64,000 nt of DNA from Ramlibacter paludis (GCF_022012305.1 NZ_JAKLTM010000005.1:372001-436000); one strand, 5' to 3'; positions 31,399 through 42,580 are shown, counted from the stretch's first letter. Program-made: numbers and translations. The notes: a model not told the origin generated them from the letters alone.

Positions 31399-32301
31399 AT
31401 GACGGTTGCCACGCCCGCGGGCGTGGGCACGCTGGAGCGGCAGGAGCGGCGCTTTGCGCTCGCCCTGTTCGCTCCGGCGTTCCTGCTGCTCCTCCTCACC
31501 ACCACCATCCCGCTGGTGTTCCTGGCCTGGAACAGCCTGCAGAAGCTGGACCTGTCCATGCCGTGGGTTTCCGGCTTCGCGGGGCTGGACAACTACGCCA
31601 AGATGGGCGGCGACCCGCGCTTCTGGAATTCGCTGTTCCTCACCGTCGTCTACACCGCGTCGACGGTCATCCTGCAGGTGGTGGTCGGCCTGTCGCTGGC
31701 GCTGCTCGTGCTGCAGATCCCCAAGGGGCAGGGCATCCTGCGCGTCGCCGCCATCCTGCCGATCGTGCTGGCCCCGGTGGTGGTGGGCCTGTTCTGGCGC
31801 ACGCTGGTGCTGTCGCCGGACGTGGGGCTGGTCGACCTCGTGACGCGCACGCTGGGCCTGGGCAGCCACAACTGGCTCGGCGATCCGCAGCTGGCGCTGG
31901 TCTCCGTGATCGCGATCCACACCTGGCAGTGGACGCCGTTCGCCTTCCTGGTGCTGCTGGCGACGCTGGCCACCTTGCCGCCCGATGTCTACGAAGCGGC
32001 GCGGCTGGACCGCGCCGGTCCCTGGCAGCGCTTCCGCCACATCACGCTGCCGCTCATCCGCCCCGCGGTGGTGATGGTGGTGATCCTGCGCACCATGACC
32101 GCCCTGTCGGCGTTTGCCGCGATCTTCGCCGCCACCGGCGGCGGGCCCGGCACCTCCACCGAGATCCTGAACCTGTACGCCTACCGCACCTCCTTCACCG
32201 AGCTGAACATCGGCTACGGCTCCGCGCTGGCGATGGTGCTGCTGGCGATCACGGTGTTCGTCTCCTGGCTGCTGTTCCGGCGGCGCAAGGCGGCCGCATG
32301 A
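31399..32301 (+). CDS. ABC sugar-type permease, MalF-like
   Basis: 300 residues with six hydrophobic segments. The binding-protein-dependent transport (EAA) motif is YEAARLDRAGPWQRFRHITLPLI near residue 200, which contacts the ATPase. Seven bases after the binding-protein gene; overlaps the next permease by four bases (ATGA). Confidence 0.88.
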   Translation: MTVATPAGVGTLERQERRFALALFAPAFLLLLLTTTIPLVFLAWNSLQKLDLSMPWVSGFAGLDNYAKMGGDPRFWNSLFLTVVYTASTVILQVVVGLSLALLVLQIPKGQGILRVAAILPIVLAPVVVGLFWRTLVLSPDVGLVDLVTRTLGLGSHNWLGDPQLALVSVIAIHTWQWTPFAFLVLLATLATLPPDVYEAARLDRAGPWQRFRHITLPLIRPAVVMVVILRTMTALSAFAAIFAATGGGPGTSTEILNLYAYRTSFTELNIGYGSALAMVLLAITVFVSWLLFRRRKAAA

Positions 32302-33140
32302 AGAACAACTCGCATTCGCGCCGAGTTGCGCTGTTCGCGATCGCCGGCCTGCTCGTTTCGGTCTGGGCCTTCCCGGTACTATGGGCGCTGCTCACGTCCT
32401 TCAAGACCGAGCGCGACGTGCTGGCCTATCCGCCGCTGCTGGTCTTCACGCCCACGCTGGCCAACTACAAGGAAGTGCTGTGGGGCAGCTCCAGCATCCT
32501 GCCCAACCTCTGGTCCAGCACGGTGGTGAGCGTGTCGGCGACGCTGCTGACGATGCTGTTCGCGATCCCCGCCGCCTACGCGCTGGCGCGGCTGCGCTAC
32601 CCGGGCAAGAAGGCGAGCGGCTTCTACGTGCTGGCCACGCAGATGCTGCCGCCGGTGGGCCTGGTCATCCCCTACTACCTCGCCTTGCAGAAGGTGGGCG
32701 CGCTCGACACCTACACCGGGCTGGTGCTGATCTACCTGACCTTCTCGCTGCCCTTCGCCATCTGGCTGATGGTGTCCTACTTCGAGGACGTGCCTTACGA
32801 GATGGAAGAAGCGGCGCTGCTCGATCGCGCCGGTCGGGTGCGCACGCTCTGGTACGTGATCCTGCCGCAGGTGGGCGGCGGCATCGCCGTGACCACGGTG
32901 TTCGTGTTCCTGAACGCCTGGAACGAGTTCATGTTCGCCGTCGTCCTGGGCGGCAACAAGGTGCGGCCGGTGACGGTCGCCATGTTCAATTTCATTTCGG
33001 TGGAGCAGACGCAGTGGGCGCGGCTGGCGGCCGGGGCGATGGTCGCCATGGCGCCCGTGATCCTGGTCGGCCTGCTGGCGCAGCGCCACATCGTCAAGGG
33101 CCTCACGGTGGGAGCGGTCAAGGGAGGGGGCCGGCGATGA
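32298..33140 (+). CDS. ABC sugar-type permease, MalG-like
   Basis: 280 residues from the ATG at 32298. Six membrane segments and the EAA motif EMEEAALLDRAGRVRTLWYVILP near residue 170. The C-terminus (LLAQRHIVKGLTVGAVKG) is typical of MalG/UgpE-type permeases. ATGA overlaps at both ends tie it to the neighbouring transporter genes. Confidence 0.88.
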   Translation: MKNNSHSRRVALFAIAGLLVSVWAFPVLWALLTSFKTERDVLAYPPLLVFTPTLANYKEVLWGSSSILPNLWSSTVVSVSATLLTMLFAIPAAYALARLRYPGKKASGFYVLATQMLPPVGLVIPYYLALQKVGALDTYTGLVLIYLTFSLPFAIWLMVSYFEDVPYEMEEAALLDRAGRVRTLWYVILPQVGGGIAVTTVFVFLNAWNEFMFAVVLGGNKVRPVTVAMFNFISVEQTQWARLAAGAMVAMAPVILVGLLAQRHIVKGLTVGAVKGGGRR

Positions 33141-34195
33141 AGCAAGGCAATGGAAACGTCCGCATGCTGGGCGTGGTGAAGAAGCACGGCGAGACGACCG
33201 TGCTGCATGGGGTCGACCTCGAGATCCGGGCCGGCGAGTTCTTCGTGCTGCTCGGGCCCTCGGGCTCGGGCAAGACGACCACGCTGCGCATCCTGGCGGG
33301 CCTGGAGTCGGTGAGCGGCGGCCAGGTTTTCATGGACGACGTCGACGTGACCGGCGCCGAGCCGGGCGCGCGGGACGTGGCGATGGTGTTCCAGAGCTAC
33401 GCGCTCTATCCGCACATGACGGTGGCCGAGAACATCGGCTTTCCGCTGAAGATGGTCGGCACCGGCAAGGACGCCATCGCCCAGGCGGTAGCGGATGCCG
33501 CGGCGCGCGTGAGCATCGGCCACCTGCTGCAGCGCCGGCCCGGACAGCTCTCCGGCGGCCAGCAGCAGCGCGTGGCGCTGGCGCGAGCCATCGTGCGCCA
33601 GCCCAAGCTGTTCCTGCTGGACGAGCCGCTGTCCAACCTGGACGCCAAGTTGCGGCTGGAAACGCGGCTCGAACTGAAGCAGCTGCAGCGCGCGCTGGGC
33701 GTCACCACGGTCTACGTCACGCACGACCAGGAAGAAGCCATGACCCTGGCCGACCGCGTCGCCGTGTTCATGGACGGCCGCATCGTGCAGGTCGCCACGC
33801 CGCGCGACATCTACAGCCGCCCGGCCCAGGTGTCCGTGGCCGGCTTCATCGGCACGCCGCCGATGAACCTGGTGCCCGCCACCTGGCGCGGCGACACGGC
33901 CTTGATCGACGGCGTGGCGCATCCGGTGGGCATCGCCACGCCGCAGCCGCGCGAGATCGTGCTGGGGGTGCGGCCCGGCGAACTGCGCGCCGGCGGCTCC
34001 GGCACCGAGGCGCGCGTGGAATACATCGAGGAGCTGGGCGACCACAGCATCGTCGACCTGAAGGCGGGCGGGCAGCGCCTGCGCCTGAAGGCCGATGGCG
34101 AGGCCCGCGTGCGCGAAGGCGAGACCACGCACCTGAGCTTCGACGCGCGCGCCGCCCACATTTTCGACCGCGCAAGCGGCCAGCGACTGAACTGA
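33137..34195 (+). CDS. ABC transporter ATPase, MalK/UgpC-like
   Basis: 352 residues. Walker A GPSGSGKTT (about residue 40), Q-loop MVFQSYALYPHM, signature LSGGQQQR, Walker B LFLLDEP and H-loop THDQEEAMTLADR are all present. A C-terminal TOBE/OB regulatory domain spans about 235-352 (VLGVRPGELR). This architecture is that of CUT1 importers for oligosaccharides and glycerol-3-phosphate-type substrates. Energises the two permeases above. Confidence 0.92.
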   Translation: MKQGNGNVRMLGVVKKHGETTVLHGVDLEIRAGEFFVLLGPSGSGKTTTLRILAGLESVSGGQVFMDDVDVTGAEPGARDVAMVFQSYALYPHMTVAENIGFPLKMVGTGKDAIAQAVADAAARVSIGHLLQRRPGQLSGGQQQRVALARAIVRQPKLFLLDEPLSNLDAKLRLETRLELKQLQRALGVTTVYVTHDQEEAMTLADRVAVFMDGRIVQVATPRDIYSRPAQVSVAGFIGTPPMNLVPATWRGDTALIDGVAHPVGIATPQPREIVLGVRPGELRAGGSGTEARVEYIEELGDHSIVDLKAGGQRLRLKADGEARVREGETTHLSFDARAAHIFDRASGQRLN

Positions 34196-34204
34196 GGACG
34201 TCCC

Positions 34205-35821
34205 ATGACCAAGCGACCCAACATCCTGCTGATCCTGAACGACGACATGGGCTATTCCGACATCGGCTGCTACGGCGGCGAAGTCGAAACGCCGAACCTG
34301 GACCGGCTGGCGGCCCACGGGCTGCGCTTCTCGCAGTTCTACAACACGGCGCGCTGCAGCCCGTCGCGTGCCTCGCTGCTGACCGGCCTGCATCCGCACC
34401 AGACCGGCATCGGCATCCTGACCTACGACTCGGGTCCGGAAGGCTACGCCGGCAACCTCAACCAGAAGTGCGCCACCATCCCCGAGGTGCTGAAGCCCGC
34501 CGGCTACCGCAGCTACCTGTCCGGCAAGTGGCACGTGTCGAGCAACCTGAAGGAGCCCACCGACTCCTGGCCGATGCAGCGCGGCTTCGACGACTTCTTC
34601 GGCACCATCATCGGCGCCGGCAGCTTCTACGACCCCAACACGCTGACGCGGCGCAACGAGAACGCCGAACACGAGGCGCGCAAGCCGGGCTTCTTCTACA
34701 CCGACGCCATCAGCGACGAAGCGGTGAAGTTCCTGCAAGGCCACCACGCGCAGCATGCGGACCAGCCGTTCTTCCAGTACGTGGCCTACACGGCGCCGCA
34801 CTGGCCGCTGCATGCGCACCCGGAGGACATCGCCAAGTACAAGGGCCGCTTCGATGCCGGATGGGACACGCTGCGCGAGCAGCGCCTGCAGCGCCTGGTG
34901 GAAAGCGGCATCCTCGACGCGCAGTGGAAGCTGACCGCGCGCGACCCGCGCCAGCCGGCCTGGACCGACGCCGAGCACCAGGCCTGGCTGGCCAACTGCA
35001 TGGAAGTCTATGCGGCGCAGATCGACCGCATGGACCAGGGCATTGGCCGCATCCTGGGCGCGCTGGAAGACATGGGCGAGCTGGACAACACGCTGGTGAT
35101 CTTCCTGTCCGACAACGGCGCCTGCGCCGAGGACATCCCGGAAAACGTCACCGTCGACGAACTCGTGAACAAGCTGATGATCGCGCGCTCGCACACCCGG
35201 GACGGCGCGGTCGTGAAGTTCGGCAACAACCCGGAGGTCGCGCCCGGCCCGGAGGACACCTACCAGAGCTACGGCCAGGCCTGGGCCAACCTCTCGAACA
35301 CGCCCTTCCGGCTGTACAAGCACTGGGCGCACGAGGGCGGCATTTCCACGCCGCTGATCTTCCACTGGCCGCAGGGCATCGCGCAGCGCGGCGAGATCCG
35401 CCACACGCCGGGCTACCTGCCGGACATCATGGCGACCATCTGCGCCGTCACCGGCGCGCCCTATCCGCAGGCGCTGGACGGCCGCAGCATCCTGCCGCTG
35501 GAAGGCCATTCGCTCACGCAGTCCTTCGCCGCCGATGCCGGCACCCGCCCGCCGATGTTCTGGGAGCACGAGGGCAACGGCGCGATGCGCGACGGCAAGT
35601 GGAAGCTGGTGCGCGACTATCCCAAGTCCTGGGAGCTGTACGACATGGAAGCCGACCGCACCGAGACGCGCGACCTGGCCTCGCAGTATCCGGAGCGCGT
35701 CGCCGCGATGAAGAAGCAGTACGAGGCCTGGGCGCAGCGCTGCGGCGTGCTGCCGCGCGACAAGGTCGTCGCGCTGATGCGCAGCCAGGGCGTGACGAAG
35801 GCGTTCTGGGAAGACGAGTGA
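34205..35821 (+). CDS. Formylglycine-dependent sulfatase (arylsulfatase-like)
   Basis: 538 residues. The N-terminus RPNILLILNDDMGYSDIGCYGGE carries the metal-binding Asp pair. The activation motif CSPSR is at C51-R55, whose Cys is converted to formylglycine. GKWH at 107-110 and VIFLSDNGA (metal-ligand D-N) complete the S1 sulfatase site. It resembles Pseudomonas AtsA in its opening motifs. There is no signal peptide, so it should act in the cytoplasm on an imported sulfate ester. It overlaps the FGE gene by GTGA. The natural substrate is unknown. Confidence 0.9.
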   Translation: MTKRPNILLILNDDMGYSDIGCYGGEVETPNLDRLAAHGLRFSQFYNTARCSPSRASLLTGLHPHQTGIGILTYDSGPEGYAGNLNQKCATIPEVLKPAGYRSYLSGKWHVSSNLKEPTDSWPMQRGFDDFFGTIIGAGSFYDPNTLTRRNENAEHEARKPGFFYTDAISDEAVKFLQGHHAQHADQPFFQYVAYTAPHWPLHAHPEDIAKYKGRFDAGWDTLREQRLQRLVESGILDAQWKLTARDPRQPAWTDAEHQAWLANCMEVYAAQIDRMDQGIGRILGALEDMGELDNTLVIFLSDNGACAEDIPENVTVDELVNKLMIARSHTRDGAVVKFGNNPEVAPGPEDTYQSYGQAWANLSNTPFRLYKHWAHEGGISTPLIFHWPQGIAQRGEIRHTPGYLPDIMATICAVTGAPYPQALDGRSILPLEGHSLTQSFAADAGTRPPMFWEHEGNGAMRDGKWKLVRDYPKSWELYDMEADRTETRDLASQYPERVAAMKKQYEAWAQRCGVLPRDKVVALMRSQGVTKAFWEDE

Positions 35822-36753
35822 GCTGCTGCACGCCGCAAGCCGCGGTTCGCGCGGCTCACCACGGCCTACAGGCCGGGGGCCCATCCCCCGTAGGCCGTGG
35901 TGAGCCCGCAGGCGAACCGCGGCTGCTTGCGTTGCCCGGCGGCTCCTTCCTCATGGGCACGGACGCGAACGAAGGCTTCGCCGAAGACGGCGAAGGCCCC
36001 GCGCGCGAGGTCACGCTCACCCCCTTCGCCATCGCACCCACCGCCGTCACCAACGCGCAGTTCAGCGACTTCGTGCGCGCCACGCGCTACATCACCGAAG
36101 CCGAACAGGCCGGCTCCTCCTTCGTCTTCTACCTGCAGATCGAGGAAGAGCAGCGCCACGCGATCCGCCAGGTCTCGCGCGAGCTGCCCTGGTGGCTGGA
36201 TGTGGAAGGCGCCTGCTGGCAGCGCCCGACCGGCCCGGGCTCGGGCGTCCACGACAAGCCGGACCACCCCGTGGTGCACATCGCCTGGAACGACGCCGCG
36301 GCCTACTGCGCGTGGGCCGGCTTGCGCCTGCCGACCGAAGCCGAGTGGGAATACGCGGCGCGCGGCGGGCTGGCGGGCAAGCGCTATCCCTGGGGCGACG
36401 AGCTCGCGCCGTGCAACATCTTCCAGGGCGAGTTTCCGTCCCGGCCGGCCGCGGGCTGGACCCCCGGCACGGTTCCCGTGGACAGCTTCGCACCCAACGG
36501 CTTTGGCCTCTACAACATGGCCGGCAATTGCTGGGAGTGGTGCGCGGACTGGAGCAGCGCCGACTACCATCGCACGACCGCCGCGCGCGACCCGCTGCAG
36601 GACCAGCCCTCCGGCCGCAAGTCGCTGCGGGGCGGCTCCTTCCTCTGCCACGATTCCTATTGCAACCGTTACCGCGTCGCCGCCCGCGGCTCCAACACGC
36701 CGGACAGCAGCGCGAGCAACCTCGGTTTCCGCGTCGCCGCGGCCCTGGATTAA
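35818..36753 (+). CDS. Formylglycine-generating enzyme (FGE), with repeat in its 5' end
   Basis: 311 residues from a GTG at 35818 overlapping the sulfatase stop (GTGA). This start gives an SCCTP opening, which I recall from FGE-like proteins beside sulfatases. The FGE domain runs from LPGGSFLMGTD to LGFRVAAA. The catalytic copper-binding Cys pair is in FLCHDSYCNRYRVAARGS at C277 and C282, the canonical spacing, so it should be an active oxidase converting the sulfatase Cys51. No signal peptide. Residues about 8-35 come from a family-2 palindromic repeat. If the GTG is not used, the next in-frame candidates are weak (TTG near 35931). Confidence 0.87.
   Translation: MSCCTPQAAVRAAHHGLQAGGPSPVGRGEPAGEPRLLALPGGSFLMGTDANEGFAEDGEGPAREVTLTPFAIAPTAVTNAQFSDFVRATRYITEAEQAGSSFVFYLQIEEEQRHAIRQVSRELPWWLDVEGACWQRPTGPGSGVHDKPDHPVVHIAWNDAAAYCAWAGLRLPTEAEWEYAARGGLAGKRYPWGDELAPCNIFQGEFPSRPAAGWTPGTVPVDSFAPNGFGLYNMAGNCWEWCADWSSADYHRTTAARDPLQDQPSGRKSLRGGSFLCHDSYCNRYRVAARGSNTPDSSASNLGFRVAAALD
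35839..35923. repeat. Long palindromic repeat, family 2, copy B, inside a gene
   Basis: Left arm 35839-35869 and right arm 35890-35923 are reverse complements apart from three bases missing on the left. The right arm is identical over 34 bases to copy A at 16022-16055. It lies within the open reading frame of the FGE gene and adds no stop in that frame. Confidence 0.9.
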
Positions 36754-36765
36754 AGTAGCGCGCCC

Positions 36766-38273
<1,508 letters not shown>

Positions 38274-38274
<1 letters not shown>

Positions 38275-39860
38275 TGCAAGCCATGGATCGACCCGCCGCG
38301 GCGACACGGCGCGAGGAACTATTGACCCGCCTGGCGCAGCCGGGCACCTGGGACCTGGCCGTGGTCGGCGGCGGCGCGACCGGCCTGGGCGTGGCGCTCG
38401 ACGCGGCGGCGCGCGGCTTCCAGGTGGTGCTGGTCGAATCGCACGACTTCGCCAAGGGCACGTCCTCGCGGGCCACCAAGCTGGTCCACGGCGGCGTGCG
38501 CTACCTCGCGCAAGGCAACATCGCGCTGGTGCGCGAAGCGCTGCACGAGCGGACCACGCTGCTGCACAACGCGCCGCACCTGGCGCAGCCGCTGGCCTTC
38601 GTGATGCCTTCGTACAAGCTGTGGGAGACGCCTTTCTATGGCGTCGGCCTGAAGATGTACGACGCGCTGGCCGGCAAGGCGGGCCTGGGCGCCACCGAAT
38701 TCCTCAATCGCCGCGAAACCCTGGAACGCCTGCCCACGGCCCGCGCCGAAGGCTTGAAGGGCGGCGTCCAATACTGGGACGGCCAGTTCGACGACGCCCG
38801 CCTCGCCCTGGCGCTGGCGCGCACCGCGGCCACGCGCGGCGCCCTCCTGGTCAACTACTGTCCCGCCACCCGCCTGCTGCACGAGAACGGCAAGGTGACG
38901 GGCGTCGCCTGCCAGGACGCCGAAACGGGTCGCAGCTTCGAGATCAAGGCCCGCTGCGTGGTCAATGCCACGGGCGTCTGGGTCGACCAGCTGCGGCAGC
39001 AGGACGGCGAAGCGACGCAGCATCCGGTGCGGCCCATCGTCGCGCCCAGCCAGGGCGTGCATGCGGTGGTCGACCGGGAATTCCTGCCGGGCCAGCACGC
39101 CCTGATGGTTCCCAAGACCGCCGACGGCCGCGTGCTGTTCGGCGTGCCCTGGATGGGCAAGGTCATCCTGGGCACCACCGACACGCCGCGCGGCGACCTG
39201 GCGCGGGAGCCGCGGCCGTTCCGCGAAGAGCTGGAATTCATCCTCGGCGAATCGGCCCGCTACCTCAGCCGGGCCCCGCGGCGCGAAGACGTGCGCAGCC
39301 TCTGGGTGGGCTTGCGTCCGCTGGTGAAGCCTGACGGGTCGGACGGGGAATCGACCAAGAAGCTCAGCCGGGAGCACACCGTGCTGGTCAGCCGCAGCGG
39401 GCTGGTGACGGTGACCGGCGGCAAGTGGACGACCTACCGGGCCATGGCCGAGGATGTGCTGGAGAGCTGCTTCGGCGCGGGCCTGCTGGCCAGGGCTCCG
39501 GCAGGAGTGACGGCTAACTTGCCTCTGATCGGGGCGCCTGCTCCTGGCGCCACCCCGACTTCCATCAGCGCGCCTCCGGGCCTGCATCTGTACGGCACGG
39601 AAGCCGCGCAGGTCGGCCAGGATCGGGAGCTGGGAGGCGGCCTGACCGCCGCCATGGTGCGTTTTGCCGCCCGCCATGAATATGCGCGGACCGTCGAAGA
39701 CGTCCTGGCGCGCCGGATCCGGCTGCTGTTCCTGGATGCGGCCCTGGCCGCCGGGCTGGCGGAAGAGGTGGCGGCCATTCTCCAGGCGGAAACCGGCGTG
39801 GATCCCAAGTTGGCGGCCTTCCGGGAGTTGGCGGCGACCTACACGGATCTCCCGCTTTGA
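38274..39860 (+). CDS. glpD: Aerobic glycerol-3-phosphate dehydrogenase
   Basis: 528 residues. FAD-binding GXGXXG motif in DLAVVGGGATGLGVALDAAARG at about residues 29-50, followed by the family signature LVHGGVRYLAQGN. It oxidises glycerol 3-phosphate to dihydroxyacetone phosphate at the membrane, feeding electrons to ubiquinone. Last gene of the LacI-controlled operon. A second ATG nine bases in is also possible. Confidence 0.94.
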
Positions 39861-39870
39861 ACTACCCCGT

Positions 39871-39898
39871 TTGACAAACTCCGCCAATCCGTCATAAT
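39871..39898 (+). promoter_or_regulatory. Strong sigma-70-type promoter of the ribosomal spc cluster
   Basis: Perfect -35 TTGACA (39871-39876), 16-base spacer, then CATAAT (39893-39898). Placed 10 bases after the glpD stop and about 155 bases before rplN. The best promoter match seen in the window. Confidence 0.8.
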
Positions 39899-39904
39899 CG
39901 CGGG

Positions 39905-39924
39905 CTCGCCTTTTCTCAGGCGAG
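39905..39924 (+). promoter_or_regulatory. Leader hairpin at the 5' end of the rplN transcript
   Basis: CTCGCC pairs with GGCGAG around TTTTCTCA. It starts at about the predicted transcription start and is followed by TTTCT. It could stabilise the transcript 5' end, act in autoregulation, or end readthrough from glpD. Confidence 0.45.
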
Positions 39925-39943
39925 TTTCTGCCCATTCGAAGCC

Positions 39944-40057
39944 ATGGGTGCCTTCTTCAAGGGGGTCTGCGGCGACGGCGGGCCCAAGACTGCCCCGATG
40001 TCCTGCCGGATCGTCCTGCAGGGTGCGTTCGGGACAAGTTGGGAATATTTGAAATGA
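39944..40057 (+). CDS. Possible 37-codon leader peptide coupled to rplN
   Basis: An ATG at 39944 ([13 protein letters not shown]...) opens a frame of 37 codons whose TGA at 40055 overlaps the rplN start as ATGA. The ribosome site before it is weak. Open frames of this size arise by chance in GC-rich DNA, so this is tentative. The ATGA junction is the only positive evidence. Confidence 0.25.
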   Translation: MGAFFKGVCGDGGPKTAPMSCRIVLQGAFGTSWEYLK

Positions 40058-40422
40058 TCCAGACTGAATCTCGGCTCGAAGTCGCCGACAACACCGGCGC
40101 GAAGTCCGTCCTGTGCATCAAGGTGCTCGGCGGCTCCAAGCGTCGCTATGCGAGTGTTGGCGACATCATCAAGGTGAGCATCAAGGAAGCCGCGCCGCGT
40201 GGCCGCGTCAAGAAGGGCGAGGTCTACAGCGCCGTGGTGGTCCGCACCGCCAAGGGCATCCGCCGTGGCGATGGCTCCCTCATCAAGTTCGACGGCAATG
40301 CCGCCGTGCTGCTCAACAACAAGCTGGAGCCCATCGGCACCCGCATCTTCGGACCGGTCACGCGCGAGCTGCGTACCGAGAAGTTCATGAAGATCGTGTC
40401 CTTGGCCCCGGAAGTCCTGTAA
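40054..40422 (+). CDS. rplN: Ribosomal protein uL14
   Basis: 122 residues, starting [27 protein letters not shown], the standard L14 start and length. A 50S protein contacting 16S rRNA at the subunit interface. First gene of the spc-type cluster here; the preceding S10-type genes (up to rpsQ) are not adjacent. GGGAA at 40041-40045 serves as its ribosome site. Confidence 0.97.
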   Translation: MIQTESRLEVADNTGAKSVLCIKVLGGSKRRYASVGDIIKVSIKEAAPRGRVKKGEVYSAVVVRTAKGIRRGDGSLIKFDGNAAVLLNNKLEPIGTRIFGPVTRELRTEKFMKIVSLAPEVL

Positions 40423-40431
40423 GGAACCGCC

Positions 40432-40749
40432 ATGAACAAGATCCGCAAGGGTGACGAAGTCATCGTGCTGGCAGGCAAAGACAAGGGCAAGCGCGGCCGC
40501 GTGGTCCTGCGCAAGGACGACGAGAAAGTCGTCGTCGAGGGCATCAACCTGGTGAAGAAGCACACCAAGCCCAACCCGCTCAAGGGCACCACCGGCGGCA
40601 TCGTGGAAAAGGCCATGCCGATCCACCAGTCCAACGTGGCGATCTACAACGCGGCGACCGGCAAGGCCGACCGCGTGGGCATCAAGGTCGACGGCGACAA
40701 GCGCACCCGCGTCTTCAAGTCGTCCGGCGAAGAAATCAAGGTGGCCTGA
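40432..40749 (+). CDS. rplX: Ribosomal protein uL24
   Basis: 105 residues with the KOW motif region [19 protein letters not shown] at the start. An assembly-initiating 50S protein. Nine bases after rplN, two before rplE. Confidence 0.97.
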   Translation: MNKIRKGDEVIVLAGKDKGKRGRVVLRKDDEKVVVEGINLVKKHTKPNPLKGTTGGIVEKAMPIHQSNVAIYNAATGKADRVGIKVDGDKRTRVFKSSGEEIKVA

Positions 40750-40751
40750 AC

Positions 40752-41291
40752 ATGACCCGTCTGCAAGATCATTACAAGGACAAGGTTGTCCCGCAGCTGA
40801 CCGAGAAGTTCGGCTACAAGTCGCCGATGCAGGTCCCGCGCATCACCAAGATCACCCTGAACATGGGCGTGAGCGAAGCGGTGGCGGACAAGAAGGTCAT
40901 GGAACACGCCGTCGGCGACCTGACCAAGATCGCCGGCCAGAAGCCCGTGGTCACCAAGGCCAAGAAGGCCATCGCCGGCTTCAAGATCCGCGAGCAGCAG
41001 GCCATCGGCACGATGGTCACCCTGCGCGGCGCCCGCATGTATGAATTCCTGGACCGTTTCGTCACCGTGGCCCTGCCGCGCGTGCGTGACTTCCGCGGTG
41101 TCAGCGGCCGTGCCTTCGATGGCCGCGGCAACTACAACATCGGCGTCAAGGAACAGATCATCTTCCCGGAAATCGAGTACGACAAGGTCGACGCCCTGCG
41201 CGGCCTGAACATCTCGATCACGACGACGGCCAAGACCGACGAAGAAGCCAAGGCGCTTCTGGCGGGCTTCCGTTTCCCGTTCAAGAACTGA
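40752..41291 (+). CDS. rplE: Ribosomal protein uL5
   Basis: 179 residues, with [19 protein letters not shown] and the late [19 protein letters not shown] typical of L5. Binds 5S rRNA in the central protuberance. Complete and normal length. Confidence 0.97.
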   Translation: MTRLQDHYKDKVVPQLTEKFGYKSPMQVPRITKITLNMGVSEAVADKKVMEHAVGDLTKIAGQKPVVTKAKKAIAGFKIREQQAIGTMVTLRGARMYEFLDRFVTVALPRVRDFRGVSGRAFDGRGNYNIGVKEQIIFPEIEYDKVDALRGLNISITTTAKTDEEAKALLAGFRFPFKN

Positions 41292-41299
41292 GGTAGACC

Positions 41300-41605
41300 G
41301 TGGCTAAAACTGCTTTGATCCAGCGCGAACTGAAGCGCGAAAAGCTGGTCGCCCAGTACGCGACCAAGCTCGCCGATCTGAAGGCGATCGCCGCCGACGG
41401 CAAGAAGAGCGACGAGGAACGCGCGGCTGCCCGCGTGGCGATCCAGAAGATCCCCCGCAACGCCAACCCGACCCGCCAGCGCAACCGCTGCGAAATGACC
41501 GGCCGCCCGCGCGGCACCTTCCGCCAGTTCGGCCTGGCCCGCGCCAAGATCCGTGAACTCGCCTTCGCTGGCGACATTCCCGGCATCACCAAGGCCAGCT
41601 GGTAA
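41300..41605 (+). CDS. rpsN: Ribosomal protein uS14, zinc-independent form
   Basis: 101 residues. The long form without the CxxC zinc ribbon ([24 protein letters not shown]). A 30S head protein. Eight bases after rplE. Confidence 0.97.
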   Translation: MAKTALIQRELKREKLVAQYATKLADLKAIAADGKKSDEERAAARVAIQKIPRNANPTRQRNRCEMTGRPRGTFRQFGLARAKIRELAFAGDIPGITKASW

Positions 41606-41624
41606 GCGGCGAGGAGAGACTTCT

Positions 41625-42020
41625 ATGAGCATGAGTGATCCCATCTCCGACCTGCTGACGCGCATCCGTAACGCGCAGATGGTCTCCAAGGCTACCGTGA
41701 GCGTGCCGTCTTCCAAAGTGAAGGTCGCCATCGCCCAGGTGCTGAAGGACGAGGGTTACATCGACGGCTTCCAGGTGAAGTCCGAGTCCGGCAAGTCCGA
41801 GCTCGTGATCGACCTGAAGTACTACGCCGGCCGTCCGGTGATCGAGCGTATCGAGCGCGTGAGCCGCCCCGGCCTGCGCGTCTACAAGGGCAGCGCCGCC
41901 ATCCCCCAGGTCATGAACGGCCTGGGCGTGGCGATCGTCACCACGCCGAAGGGCGTGATGACGGACCGCAAGGCACGTGCCACCGGCGTCGGCGGCGAAG
42001 TGCTGTGCTACGTCGCCTAA
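41625..42020 (+). CDS. rpsH: Ribosomal protein uS8
   Basis: 131 residues from the ATG at 41625, preceded by GAGGAG; upstream in-frame ATG codons belong to rpsN. Starts [18 protein letters not shown]. It binds 16S rRNA early; in E. coli S8 also represses spc-operon translation, but that site was not verified here. Confidence 0.97.
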   Translation: MSMSDPISDLLTRIRNAQMVSKATVSVPSSKVKVAIAQVLKDEGYIDGFQVKSESGKSELVIDLKYYAGRPVIERIERVSRPGLRVYKGSAAIPQVMNGLGVAIVTTPKGVMTDRKARATGVGGEVLCYVA

Positions 42021-42035
42021 GGGAAGGATAGAGAA

Positions 42036-42569
42036 ATGTCCCGAGTCGGAAAAATGCCGGTCGCCATCCCCAAGGGTGTCGACGTGGCCATCAAGGAAGA
42101 CCAGATCAACGTGAAGGGCACCGGCGGCGCGCTGTCGCTGGCCCTGAACCCCCTGGTCAAGGTGAGCAACGAAGACGGCAAGCTGACTTTCGTCGCTGCC
42201 GACGCGTCGCGCGAAGCCAATGCCATGAGCGGCACCATGCGCCAGCTGGTGAACAACATGGTGGTGGGCGTGACCAAGGGCTTCGAGAAGAAGCTGAGCC
42301 TGGTGGGCGTGGGTTACCGTGCCGCCGCGCAAGGCAACAAGCTGAACCTGACGGTCGGCTACTCGCACCCCGTGAACATCGAAATGCCCGCCGGCATCAC
42401 GGTCGCCACCGCCACGCCCACGGAAATCGTGGTCAAGGGCGCCGACCGCCAGCGCGTGGGCCAACTGGCCGCCGAGATCCGTGCCGTTCGTCCGCCCGAG
42501 CCCTACAAGGGCAAGGGCATCCGCTACGCGGACGAAAAGATCACGATCAAAGAGACCAAGAAGAAGTAA
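42036..42569 (+). CDS. rplF: Ribosomal protein uL6
   Basis: 177 residues, [17 protein letters not shown] start and the C-terminal [14 protein letters not shown] signature. A 50S protein near the factor-binding site. Confidence 0.97.
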   Translation: MSRVGKMPVAIPKGVDVAIKEDQINVKGTGGALSLALNPLVKVSNEDGKLTFVAADASREANAMSGTMRQLVNNMVVGVTKGFEKKLSLVGVGYRAAAQGNKLNLTVGYSHPVNIEMPAGITVATATPTEIVVKGADRQRVGQLAAEIRAVRPPEPYKGKGIRYADEKITIKETKKK

Positions 42570-42580
42570 GGAGCACCATG

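Noticed and set aside
34468..35817. Upstream extension of the FGE reading frame through the sulfatase gene
   Set aside because: It is an out-of-frame reading of the sulfatase; the GTG at 35818 overlapping the sulfatase stop is a better start.
35839..35923. The palindrome after the sulfatase as a transcription terminator splitting the operon
   Set aside because: It lies inside the FGE coding frame, has no T run, and translation through it would prevent a terminator from forming; some polarity remains possible.
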